The notes under the pieces: model-generated
The model's input: the letters and a program-made list of their open reading frames with translations, nothing else
What the model was told of the DNA's origin: nothing
The model's database searches: none
From: an uncultured Paracoccaceae bacterium
GTDB lineage: Bacteria; Pseudomonadota; Alphaproteobacteria; Rhodobacterales; Rhodobacteraceae
Direction: 5' to 3'
DNA length: 64,000 nt
Assembly: GCA_947495295.1 (NCBI GenBank)
Contig: CANLYJ010000008.1
Coordinates: 1-64,000, forward strand
Translations under genes and position numbers: made by a program
In this document: positions 56,236 to 63,726 of the stretch, piece after piece
How positions within the stretch are numbered: the stretch's first letter is position 1
How the letters are laid out: each line of letters starts with the position of its first letter

Positions 56236-57330
56236 TCAGTCTTTCCGTGGAAAGGCGAAATCGGCTATGTCTGACCTAGGTCCCATGACCCGAGTTGGTA
56301 GAAGGCGTTCAGGTTCGTGGCCTCGCTGGTGCCCTTTTACTAATACGACTTTACCGCTGCGGTAGCGCCGCTCATGTTCACTCACCCAATGGCGAACTGG
56401 CCCACTCCTCTCATTTTCTGCTTGGCGTTCAAATTCAAGGCGCGCCTGCCTTTCACGCATATGCGCTGCGGCCTGCGGGCCAATACGGATGGTAAGATGT
56501 GACTTCTGCGCGCCGAGGGTCCAAGACTTCCCAAACTTCCGAGCTGTCTTTGCCTCCTTGGCCGTAAAGGTATCGGTTTCGGATGGGATAATGCCGCCCA
56601 AGTCGGCGGAAACCAACATAGCAAAGAGCGCAAATGGAATGAATAGATCAGCGCCGGTATCAACGCGATGCAAGTACCGAAGGGCATCTATCTTTTCCTT
56701 GGAATCGCCCATGCGCTCGCGAAAGTTAACCATGGGTCGGCTCAGATCCTCCTTAACGTCGTCATAGTCCAGTTTTCCGCTGGCTGCCCGGTTGACCAAC
56801 AAAGCGCAAATCGGGTCCATGATTTTGCTCCCTTCAGGGCGGCTGAACATCGTGATGCGAAGGTGATCGTCGTTTCGGTCATCGATCAGATAACCGCGAA
56901 GGCCAGTGCCAATTGGATTGTCGTCATGCTGGGTCGTGGGCGATCCCCGTTCGTAACGCGCAACCGCAAGCGCTCGGTAATCGAACTCAACCCAAGTGAC
57001 CTTGGTGGGAAACTGTATTTCGCCGAGAATGGCCATCGCTGGAACGCTGATATCTTCCGCCTTCTCTTGGACGGCATCGTGCAGAGTATCAGCATAAGTG
57101 GCCGCTAAGTGATCAAGCGAGTAGACTTTGGCTTGCTGCAAAGCGGCGAGAGCATACTCCCGAAACAATTGCAGCTCATCGGACCAGCCGATGTGCCAGA
57201 CTGGATCATCTTTTGGTTCAGATTTGGCAGCTAACGAAGAGCCAAAGGTGGAAATTAAGTCCTTGTAGAGCATCTTTGGTTGTCCATACAATCCGAGGGG
57301 CAGCTTCCAATGGATGGGCCCGACTTTCAA
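56236..57330 (-). CDS. Hypothetical protein of the accessory region
   Basis: The 364-residue product is soluble with no signal peptide. Its C-terminus, VRHWVSEHERRYRSGKVVLV followed by GHQRG, resembles a basic tail (HWR-GHWR style) seen on some plasmid and phage proteins. An internal segment, AVARYERGSPTTQHDDNPIG, is unremarkable. I do not recognise the family. It is on the same strand as the defence operon, 209 bp upstream of DUF2130, and faces away from the transposition genes; it may be a separate unit at the transposon's border. Confidence 0.6.
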   Translation of the reverse strand: MKVGPIHWKLPLGLYGQPKMLYKDLISTFGSSLAAKSEPKDDPVWHIGWSDELQLFREYALAALQQAKVYSLDHLAATYADTLHDAVQEKAEDISVPAMAILGEIQFPTKVTWVEFDYRALAVARYERGSPTTQHDDNPIGTGLRGYLIDDRNDDHLRITMFSRPEGSKIMDPICALLVNRAASGKLDYDDVKEDLSRPMVNFRERMGDSKEKIDALRYLHRVDTGADLFIPFALFAMLVSADLGGIIPSETDTFTAKEAKTARKFGKSWTLGAQKSHLTIRIGPQAAAHMRERQARLEFERQAENERSGPVRHWVSEHERRYRSGKVVLVKGHQRGHEPERLLPTRVMGPRSDIADFAFPRKD

Positions 57331-57348
57331 GTGATTGTCTCTCGCTAA

Positions 57349-57605
57349 GCGACTGATGCAAAGCCAATTTCATTCGACCGATATGCACCGCAACCAAAAT
57401 CAAACTTTCATACAATTGACTTCAATTGTCTGGCTCCAACGCGGCTCATTTCGATTGCACCCTTATTTGTCGGGTATGCCTCTAGATGTTGTTCTTTGCC
57501 AAAGATCATAAGTCATGCACGATGTTATGATTTGTCCCAGATATTATAATATTGTACTTTTAAAACAAAAGCTTAACTTCAATTGACTGATTCGGCGACT
57601 GATTC
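57349..57605. repeat. Short repeats in AT-rich gap; candidate transposon end
   Basis: The 325 bp between 57331 and 57655 hold no gene. CAATTGAC occurs at 57413-57420 and 57580-57587, TTCAATTGTC at 57421-57430, and GACTGATTC at 57585-57593 and 57597-57605 with a near copy GACTGATGC at 57351-57359. Repeated short sites beside the tnsA end are expected of TnsB-binding sites in Tn7-like elements. No terminal TGT...ACA boundary could be fixed. Confidence 0.45.
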
Positions 57606-57655
57606 TATAGACTACATATCTGTTGCGGTTCGAAGCTAGATATAGGGGTTCAGTG

Positions 57656-57883
57656 ATGCATGAAGATGCCACCATTCATAGCCGTATTAAGGCACGCTTA
57701 CATAGCGCTGGAAGCTCCTTTTCCGAGATTTCTCGGGAGATAAACCGTTCTGTTACAACAGTAATCACCGTGAGCCAGGGGAAATGCACCTCGAGGCCAG
57801 TAGCCGAGGCGATAGCCTCAAAGCTCAAAACTAGCCCTGAAAAGCTGTGGCCACAACGGTATGGAAAAGGAGAGCAGCCATGA
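57656..57883 (+). CDS. Ner-like helix-turn-helix regulator
   Basis: The 75-residue protein reads HSRIKARLHSAGSSFSEISR and ends VAEAIASKLKTSPEKLWPQRY, matching the small Ner/Nlp (SfsB) winged-helix repressors first known from phage Mu. Ner represses transposase promoters in Mu, so this one may control the tns genes downstream or its own promoter. The ATG at 57656 is near AGGGGTT; a GTG at 57653 and a TTG at 57623 are alternatives. About 210 bp separate it from tnsA. Confidence 0.78.
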   Translation: MHEDATIHSRIKARLHSAGSSFSEISREINRSVTTVITVSQGKCTSRPVAEAIASKLKTSPEKLWPQRYGKGEQP

Positions 57884-58095
57884 TCTAGACATTGAAAAGG
57901 CCTCGAAAGCGTTAGCTCCCAAGGCCTTTGAAGAAATTATCGATTGGTCACCGATGTTTCTTCTTCACCCGAACCGACAAAAAAGTCAACCGTACCTGCC
58001 GGTCTTTCGGCGGGCCGGTTTGTCTGTCTCAACTAAAGGAGAAACGCCCTTGGGCGATCAGTCAAATGCGGCTGGTCGTCAGGGCTGAATACAAC

Positions 58096-58785
58096 ATGAC
58101 ATATCCGTTAAATCGCTCTTTTCGCCGTGCTCAAGCAAGCCGGTCAACCCGCCGTATCAATCCTCGCGCTCGCGGCAGTGGCAGGGGAATGACACCCTGT
58201 CAGTTACCAAGCTGGGATCAGACAAGGCGCGTTGTGTACGAAAGTATCCTCGAAATGAGGGTGCTTCACCTTCTGCTGGCTAGGCATGATATCTGGGACT
58301 TATGGGAGCAACCGGAACGCATTCGCTACGTCGATGCCGACGGAAACGCAAAATCTGCGGTCTTCGATTTTCTGGTAACATTGCGGTGCGGTCGCAAGAT
58401 AGCAATTGCCGTGAAACCTGCGGCGATTGTCGAAGAAACCGGCTTCCGCCAAGAGCTTGAACTCATCAGGGCAGCGACGCCACTTAGCTTTGCGGATGAT
58501 GTTGTTTTAGTGACAGACCGCTCATTCACACCTGCTGACGCACGCAATGCGGAGCGTTTAATGGAGTTTCGTCGCACGCCGGATGAAGAAGCCGACCAGA
58601 TCATTGGGGAGCTATTGCAGGGCCTGCAATCGGAAACCACCATTGCCGACTTGGTGGACTTATCGGGGTTGGATGGAAGAGGTTTTAGAGCCGCATTCAG
58701 AGCAGTTTATTCTGGTGGTGCGCGCTTGATGACAACAGGTGACATCTCTCCGAAGTCCGAGATCATGATGGGAGGTGCCCAATGA
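58096..58785 (+). CDS. tnsA: TnsA-like endonuclease
   Basis: The 229-residue product has the TnsA N-terminal nuclease pattern: VVYESILEMRVLHLLL with E49/E53, EQPERIRYVDADG, FDFLVTLRCGRK with D91, and IAVKP with K107. In Tn7 TnsA the strand before the Lys bears Gln (QxK); here it is Ala105, so the metal site may be weakened. TnsA makes the 5' cuts that let Tn7 move by cut-and-paste. The start at 58096 is the best guess (58066 is possible); the stop overlaps tnsB by four bases. Confidence 0.78.
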   Translation: MTYPLNRSFRRAQASRSTRRINPRARGSGRGMTPCQLPSWDQTRRVVYESILEMRVLHLLLARHDIWDLWEQPERIRYVDADGNAKSAVFDFLVTLRCGRKIAIAVKPAAIVEETGFRQELELIRAATPLSFADDVVLVTDRSFTPADARNAERLMEFRRTPDEEADQIIGELLQGLQSETTIADLVDLSGLDGRGFRAAFRAVYSGGARLMTTGDISPKSEIMMGGAQ

Positions 58786-59603
58786 GCCCTCGCATTCGTT
58801 TTCACCCAACAGACGCAATCTCAATCGCAAAAGTGCTGTATCTGATCTGGGAGCAGACCAAAGCCGGACTTGTTTTACAGCAGGTCGATAATCCCAGTGT
58901 CACAAGGTCGTTCAAACCCGGTGAGGTCGTCGCGCTTCTTGCTGCACCTGACACGAGATTGAGACGCGGATACTTTTCCGGACACAAAGCGGTGTCGCGT
59001 CTGCGTAGCGGGCAGAAATACCTGGCAACAGTGCCGGAGAAAGCACGCTCGAAGGCGCTCTGGAAAGGCGTATTTGTTCGCGTTTACCTCGACTGGGAGC
59101 AAGATGGCAAAGTCAACCGGACTGAAGCATCTATCCGGGAATCTATAGCTGAGATGAAGTCTCGCGTTGACGAAATGTGCGCACAATCGCAGCATATTGG
59201 TAAGCCTGCACAGGCAGGGACAGAGGTCAAAACGCGCAAAGCGCCGAGTCCGCGTGCGTTGCTTACATGGGTGCGGCGGTTTGAAGCGTCACAAGGTTGC
59301 CCTCTATCGTTGCTTCGCAAACATCGTCCAGCCAACACGTACGCACACAAGTTTTCTCGTGATGTGGTTAAGTTGCTGAACGAGTGCATTTGGGAGTTTT
59401 TGTCTGACGGGCAGCCTTCAAAAAGAAGGTCATTCGCGATACTCAAGATCGGTTCAAAGAAGAAAATGAGGCAAGGCGAGCCGATGGGCTTCCTGAGCTT
59501 CACGTACCGTCTGCAACTGATATCGAGCTTCGAATTAACCGGTTTAAACGGTTTCACAAGAAAGCTGCGCGTCACGGCGTCAGCGCTGCTCAGCGCGACA
59601 TGA
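58782..59603 (+). CDS. tnsB: TnsB transposase, N-terminal part (frame 1 of split gene)
   Basis: The first ~214 codons encode the DNA-binding half of a TnsB/TniA transposase: FKPGEVVALLAAPDTRLRRG, SPRALLTWVRRFEASQGCPL and RDVVKLLNECIWEFLSDG, with helix-turn-helix character. From 59424 on, this frame ceases to make sense while the -1 frame continues with RDTQDRFKEENEARRADGLP, the expected transposase sequence. The remaining ~59 codons to the TGA at 59603 are therefore not part of the functional product. The start overlaps tnsA (ATGA) behind GGGAGG. Confidence 0.82.
   Translation: MSPRIRFHPTDAISIAKVLYLIWEQTKAGLVLQQVDNPSVTRSFKPGEVVALLAAPDTRLRRGYFSGHKAVSRLRSGQKYLATVPEKARSKALWKGVFVRVYLDWEQDGKVNRTEASIRESIAEMKSRVDEMCAQSQHIGKPAQAGTEVKTRKAPSPRALLTWVRRFEASQGCPLSLLRKHRPANTYAHKFSRDVVKLLNECIWEFLSDGQPSKRRSFAILKIGSKKKMRQGEPMGFLSFTYRLQLISSFELTGLNGFTRKLRVTASALLSAT
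59418..59430 (+). other. Frame change in tnsB at an A5 run
   Basis: Bases 59420-59424 are five A residues in TTCAAAAAGAAGG. A ribosome reading TCA-AAA that slips back one base then reads AAG-AAG-GTC and enters the downstream frame; one more A in the gene would do the same. The -1 frame is closed by TGA at 59405-59407, so the switch must lie between 59408 and 59603. It may be programmed frameshifting, transcriptional slippage, a real mutation or a homopolymer sequencing error. Confidence 0.7.
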
Positions 59604-60901
59604 GCATCTACGAAGGCGGCCTCAAGATCAGCCACCCGTTACAATGGGTGGAAATGGATGAGTGGACGATTGATGTCTTCTCTTTGCTTGATGAGGCCGG
59701 TTTTTTCGAAGGGATTTCTGTCGAGCAAAAGTCTGCATATGATATTGGTCGCCGATGGCTCTATCTGGCAATTGATGTTGCGACCCGGTGCATAGTCGGA
59801 TTTCGACTGGCAAAGACGCAGTCATCAGCGGACGCTGTTAGCACCGTCTCACTTATCACTATGGACAAGACGCCGTTGGCCCGCGCCGCAGGATGTGAAT
59901 CTGAATGGCCCTTTTTTGGCGGATGTGGATCCATCTCGACAGATATGGGCCCTGCTTTTGTCGCAGACGATTACAGGATTGCTGTCACCGACCTTGGGTT
60001 CAATCAAGTTGCACCTGTTGCTGGCGTTCCTAAACTACGTGGTCATGTAGAGCGTATGTTTGGTACGCTGGCGTCTCAGCTTATGCCTGAGTTGACTGGA
60101 CGCAGCTTTGCGAACCCCCAGGAACGTGGTGACTATCCTGGAGAAGAGCGGGCCGCTCTAACCGATAATGACCTGATAAAGCTATTCACCCGGTTTATCG
60201 TCGATATCTACCACAATGTACCCCATTCGGGCCTCAATGACGAAACCCCAGCTAATGCGTGGGCGCGTTTGGCAAAGGAACAAGGTGTCTCTGCACCTCC
60301 CGATGCAACAGCTCGGTGTTCTGTTTTCGGCGTGCCCTTGCAGCGCAAGATCGGCAGTCATGGTATATTGGCAAACGGCATCCACTATTTGTCTGAGGAG
60401 CTTCAGGACGCATACTTAGAAGGCGCGAGAGACACGATTGAAGTTCGTGTTGACCCTCATGATGTGACTTTCGTGACAGTGTGCCTTGGTGGCGAATGGT
60501 ATCCGGCAAAAGCGGTTTCAGCAGAGGTTTGGGGGCTGTCTCTGTTTGAATGGTCGGAACTTATTCGTCAACTTCGCATCAAACACAAGAAAGAGGCGGA
60601 ACTCACCGAGGATGTGGTCAGGAGGGCGCGGCAGGCGATCCGTCAGATCAATGCGGACGCGATGGCCTTGCGCCGCCTTGCACCCATAACAGTCACGACT
60701 GAGGACCTAGAGCGTGCTGAGCGCGAACTGTTCATGTCGCTAACGATCAGACCCCAAAGGACTGTGGCACCGATCAAGGACGCGTCGGAAGGCCAAGGAT
60801 TGCTAGGTGATGTGATACTGCCAGTAGAACCGATCAAGGAAACCAGCGACGAACAAAAACCGATCAAGCCAAGCAAAGGTTGGGGGTTCCGTCATGATTG
60901 A
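59600..60901 (+). CDS. tnsB: TnsB transposase, catalytic and C-terminal part (frame 2)
   Basis: This frame has the rve/DDE core: D in WVEMDEWTID, D in STDMGPAF and E in GHVERMFGTL. Numbered on the joined 706-residue protein they are D293, D388 and E424, giving the D,D(35)E spacing of Tn7 TnsB, whose length (about 700) is also matched. The ATG at 59600 is only the first Met in this frame; the coding sense extends back to 59423, so the protein is probably made only by frame change. It overlaps tnsC by eight bases. The end is a Lys/Pro/Glu-rich tail likely to contact TnsC. Confidence 0.85.
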   Translation: MSIYEGGLKISHPLQWVEMDEWTIDVFSLLDEAGFFEGISVEQKSAYDIGRRWLYLAIDVATRCIVGFRLAKTQSSADAVSTVSLITMDKTPLARAAGCESEWPFFGGCGSISTDMGPAFVADDYRIAVTDLGFNQVAPVAGVPKLRGHVERMFGTLASQLMPELTGRSFANPQERGDYPGEERAALTDNDLIKLFTRFIVDIYHNVPHSGLNDETPANAWARLAKEQGVSAPPDATARCSVFGVPLQRKIGSHGILANGIHYLSEELQDAYLEGARDTIEVRVDPHDVTFVTVCLGGEWYPAKAVSAEVWGLSLFEWSELIRQLRIKHKKEAELTEDVVRRARQAIRQINADAMALRRLAPITVTTEDLERAERELFMSLTIRPQRTVAPIKDASEGQGLLGDVILPVEPIKETSDEQKPIKPSKGWGFRHD

Positions 60902-61835
60902 TAAGTCCATAGCAGAGCAAGTTGTCGTATTGCGCGGCATATTCGCCGAAAACCCGACCTATTTGGCGCTGGAGCGTCAGTTCCATGAACTTCTGGATCG
61001 CAGGCGCGCAGAAATAGCCGCGGGTGTGATCTATGAGGCGCGTGGCATCGCCTTAATTGGCACCTCTGGCGCGGGTAAAACGGAGGCTGTCGGTCGGCTG
61101 CTCAAAACACTGCCCCCACCGGAAAATAAGAGCGTTGAAGAAAATACCTGCGAGGTTCTCAGCTTCATTGTGCCATCTCCGGCAACCCTGAAATTCGTGG
61201 GCCAAACCGGATTACGGGAAATCGGTTTTCCGCTTCGGCGTGACAAAACCTCACAAATCATCTGGGACATGTTCAAAGACCATCTGCGTGACAGAAAAAC
61301 GCTCTTTCTGCACCTTGATGAAGCCCAGCATTTATCATCGCATGAGACCCAACGTGAAATACAATCAGTCATCAATACGCTCAAATCACTGATGCAAAAC
61401 CCGCAGTGGCCAGTTGGCTTAATCTTGTCCGGTACACCGACACTGAAAACCATATTGAACCATGACCCCCAGCTTGCGCGACGATTTTATCCGATCAAGT
61501 TTCCTGCGCTCAATGCAATCCAAGATACGGATCAGATCTTGGCGACGGTCAATTATTACCTTGATCAGGCACAGCTTACAGCGGGTAATGATCTCCTGAC
61601 GCAGGATTTTGCAGCACGGGCGATCCATGCAGCCGATGGTGAATATGGGCTGCTCATTGAGCACACGATTGATGCCATCGAAAATGCCCTGCGACGACAG
61701 CAGTCCACATTAGATGTGGAGAACTACCGTGACTGGTTCTCTAAAAAAGCAGGATGTTTGGATGGTATAAACCCGTTCCATGCAAGCAGCTTTGAACGGA
61801 TTGATTGCCGCAAGTTGCTTGGCGGGGAGGATTGA
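60894..61835 (+). CDS. tnsC: TnsC/TniB AAA+ regulator of transposition
   Basis: The 313-residue ATPase has Walker A GTSGAGKT (56-63), Walker B TLFLHLDEAQHL with D142/E143, and a sensor strand LILSGTPTLKTIL. The length is that of TniB and short TnsC proteins rather than the 555-residue Tn7 TnsC. It should polymerise on target DNA and link TniQ to TnsB. It overlaps tnsB and ends one base before tniQ. Confidence 0.9.
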   Translation: MIDKSIAEQVVVLRGIFAENPTYLALERQFHELLDRRRAEIAAGVIYEARGIALIGTSGAGKTEAVGRLLKTLPPPENKSVEENTCEVLSFIVPSPATLKFVGQTGLREIGFPLRRDKTSQIIWDMFKDHLRDRKTLFLHLDEAQHLSSHETQREIQSVINTLKSLMQNPQWPVGLILSGTPTLKTILNHDPQLARRFYPIKFPALNAIQDTDQILATVNYYLDQAQLTAGNDLLTQDFAARAIHAADGEYGLLIEHTIDAIENALRRQQSTLDVENYRDWFSKKAGCLDGINPFHASSFERIDCRKLLGGED

Positions 61836-61836
61836 T

Positions 61837-63726
61837 ATGGACACCCTAGCTCTAACGCTCAACGCATCGCCCTACGAGACACCAACGTCATATCTCTCCA
61901 GACTTGCTGCGCGAAACTACTGCGATGATCTCGCGACGTTCTGCATGGATGTCGGCATCGATTTGGGAGGGGTTTCTTGCGGCGAAACCGCAGCAATCAG
62001 GTATCTTTGCCACTTGGCACGGCTGCCTGTTAATACCTTCGACGACACAACGATCATCAAAACGACGACTATGCGATATCAGATCGGTGGCGAGGCCATG
62101 GACACCCTCACTGTCAATCGCGGTGAGGTACGTGTTTGCCCCAAGTGCATTCTGGAACAGCAGAAAAACTCCAACCAGCCTTGGTCGATAATTCATCACC
62201 TGCATTGGCAAGTCGCGTTGATTAAGCGCTGCGTCCACCATAACGAGCGTCTGATCACACTGGGTGAGAAGAACAATGGTCCGGCACGGCTTGATAGTGC
62301 GGCGATCATCCGTGCTCATCGCGAAGAGATCATCGGTGCGAGAAACCCAGAACAGGCCGACGACTTTGATATCTACCTCACAGATCGGATTTATGGCAAA
62401 AAAAGTGGCAATTGGTGCGACCGGCTGGTCATTCCGGCTCTTTGGCGATGCTCTGAGGCGCTTGGAATTTTGCTGGCCTATGGCAAATCCCAGAGGCGCA
62501 GCGTTGACTTGTCAGACATTCAACTCCGGCAAGCCACTTTATGTGGTTTTGATCTGCTAGAAGGCGGCACACGCGCCACTACCAACGCACTTACCCAGTT
62601 CAATGCCCGCGAGGTCAGAGCACGTGGACATCAACCTGCACCTCAGTATGGCGAGCTACAGCGGTTGCTGCGAAGAAAGAGCGGCTATCACGACGATCTT
62701 GAACCGATGCGCAAATTCATGCGGGATTACGTCATAAGCAGGTATCCAATAGAAAAAGGTTTTTCCGTTTTCGGCGAGCCCTTAGCTGAAAGGCGCATCC
62801 ACTCGATGCGTTCCGCATGCCGTGAAACGCAAATCCGGCGTGAACTGGTCGAAGAGATGTTGATTGACCGAAAAGTCGGCCATCGTGGCGCAGACGGCCT
62901 ATTCGCGCTCGACAGGCCATTGACGGTCGAAATCGTTGAAGAACTGAAGGCTGAGAAGCGCCGTTTCTTGAGTAATAATGAGGCTGCCAAGTTCATCGGC
63001 GCGTCTGAAACGCTGTTCAAAGAGTTGAAAAAAAGCGGGGTCCTGCAGCCCCGTCTTGGTAAGGGAAGGTGGGAGCGCAAAGGGTTTGATGCTGAGTTTC
63101 TAAGCGCGACCATGCAGATGATTTTCAAAGACACCGTTGTGTTTGAGCAAGCTCCTGATGGCACCGATACGATTGCACGATCAACGCGCGTCGCAAATTG
63201 CAGCGTCTCAGACATCTTGACCTTGATCCTAGATGGCAAGTTGAACGCAGCTGGGCGGCTTAGCGACCGTCTTGAGTTGAATGACTTACTGATCAACGAG
63301 GCCGATCTGAGGGCTGCATTCCCGGCAAGACAACGCAACGGATATACGTCCACAGAAATCTGTAAGAAACTATCGATCAATTTTGAAACGCTGCATTTGT
63401 TACGTGACAACGGCATGCTCAAACTACGTCGGACGAAGAGCGCTATGTCACGGATGACTGGCCTTCTCGTAACATTGGAGTCTTTGACGGCCTTTGAAAA
63501 GCGGTACTTTTCGCTCGGCATGTTGCGGGGAAGTAATCCAGCCTACCAAGACCTAAGGCTGATAGATCTGGACCGTCTAGGGTTGAAGCCAATCATCGAT
63601 GAGAAAGGATTGCGCAGGATCTATAAGTGGTGCGATCTGCCAACTGATCCAATCGGAACATTGGACGCTATGGCAGTCGAAAAAACTGCGCAGGTTGAAG
63701 AGGGAATGCAATGCCGGACTTGCTGA
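61837..63726 (+). CDS. tniQ: TniQ/TnsD-type target selector
   Basis: The 629-residue protein starts MDTLALTLNASPYETPTSYL and has the TniQ zinc module C101PKC104 ... C132VHH135. The region after ~residue 340 is long and has several helix-turn-helix-like blocks (SNNEAAKFIGASETLFKELK; TSTEICKKLSINFETLHLLR), as in TnsD proteins that read a fixed chromosomal site. The ATG at 61837 follows GGGGAGG. It overlaps the antitoxin-like gene by 16 bases. Confidence 0.88.
   Translation: MDTLALTLNASPYETPTSYLSRLAARNYCDDLATFCMDVGIDLGGVSCGETAAIRYLCHLARLPVNTFDDTTIIKTTTMRYQIGGEAMDTLTVNRGEVRVCPKCILEQQKNSNQPWSIIHHLHWQVALIKRCVHHNERLITLGEKNNGPARLDSAAIIRAHREEIIGARNPEQADDFDIYLTDRIYGKKSGNWCDRLVIPALWRCSEALGILLAYGKSQRRSVDLSDIQLRQATLCGFDLLEGGTRATTNALTQFNAREVRARGHQPAPQYGELQRLLRRKSGYHDDLEPMRKFMRDYVISRYPIEKGFSVFGEPLAERRIHSMRSACRETQIRRELVEEMLIDRKVGHRGADGLFALDRPLTVEIVEELKAEKRRFLSNNEAAKFIGASETLFKELKKSGVLQPRLGKGRWERKGFDAEFLSATMQMIFKDTVVFEQAPDGTDTIARSTRVANCSVSDILTLILDGKLNAAGRLSDRLELNDLLINEADLRAAFPARQRNGYTSTEICKKLSINFETLHLLRDNGMLKLRRTKSAMSRMTGLLVTLESLTAFEKRYFSLGMLRGSNPAYQDLRLIDLDRLGLKPIIDEKGLRRIYKWCDLPTDPIGTLDAMAVEKTAQVEEGMQCRTC

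Noticed and set aside
57861..58088. A 75-codon plus-strand frame between the Ner-like gene and tnsA
   Set aside because: It starts inside the Ner-like gene without a ribosome binding site, and shows no recognisable fold; it might be a small gene but cannot be supported.
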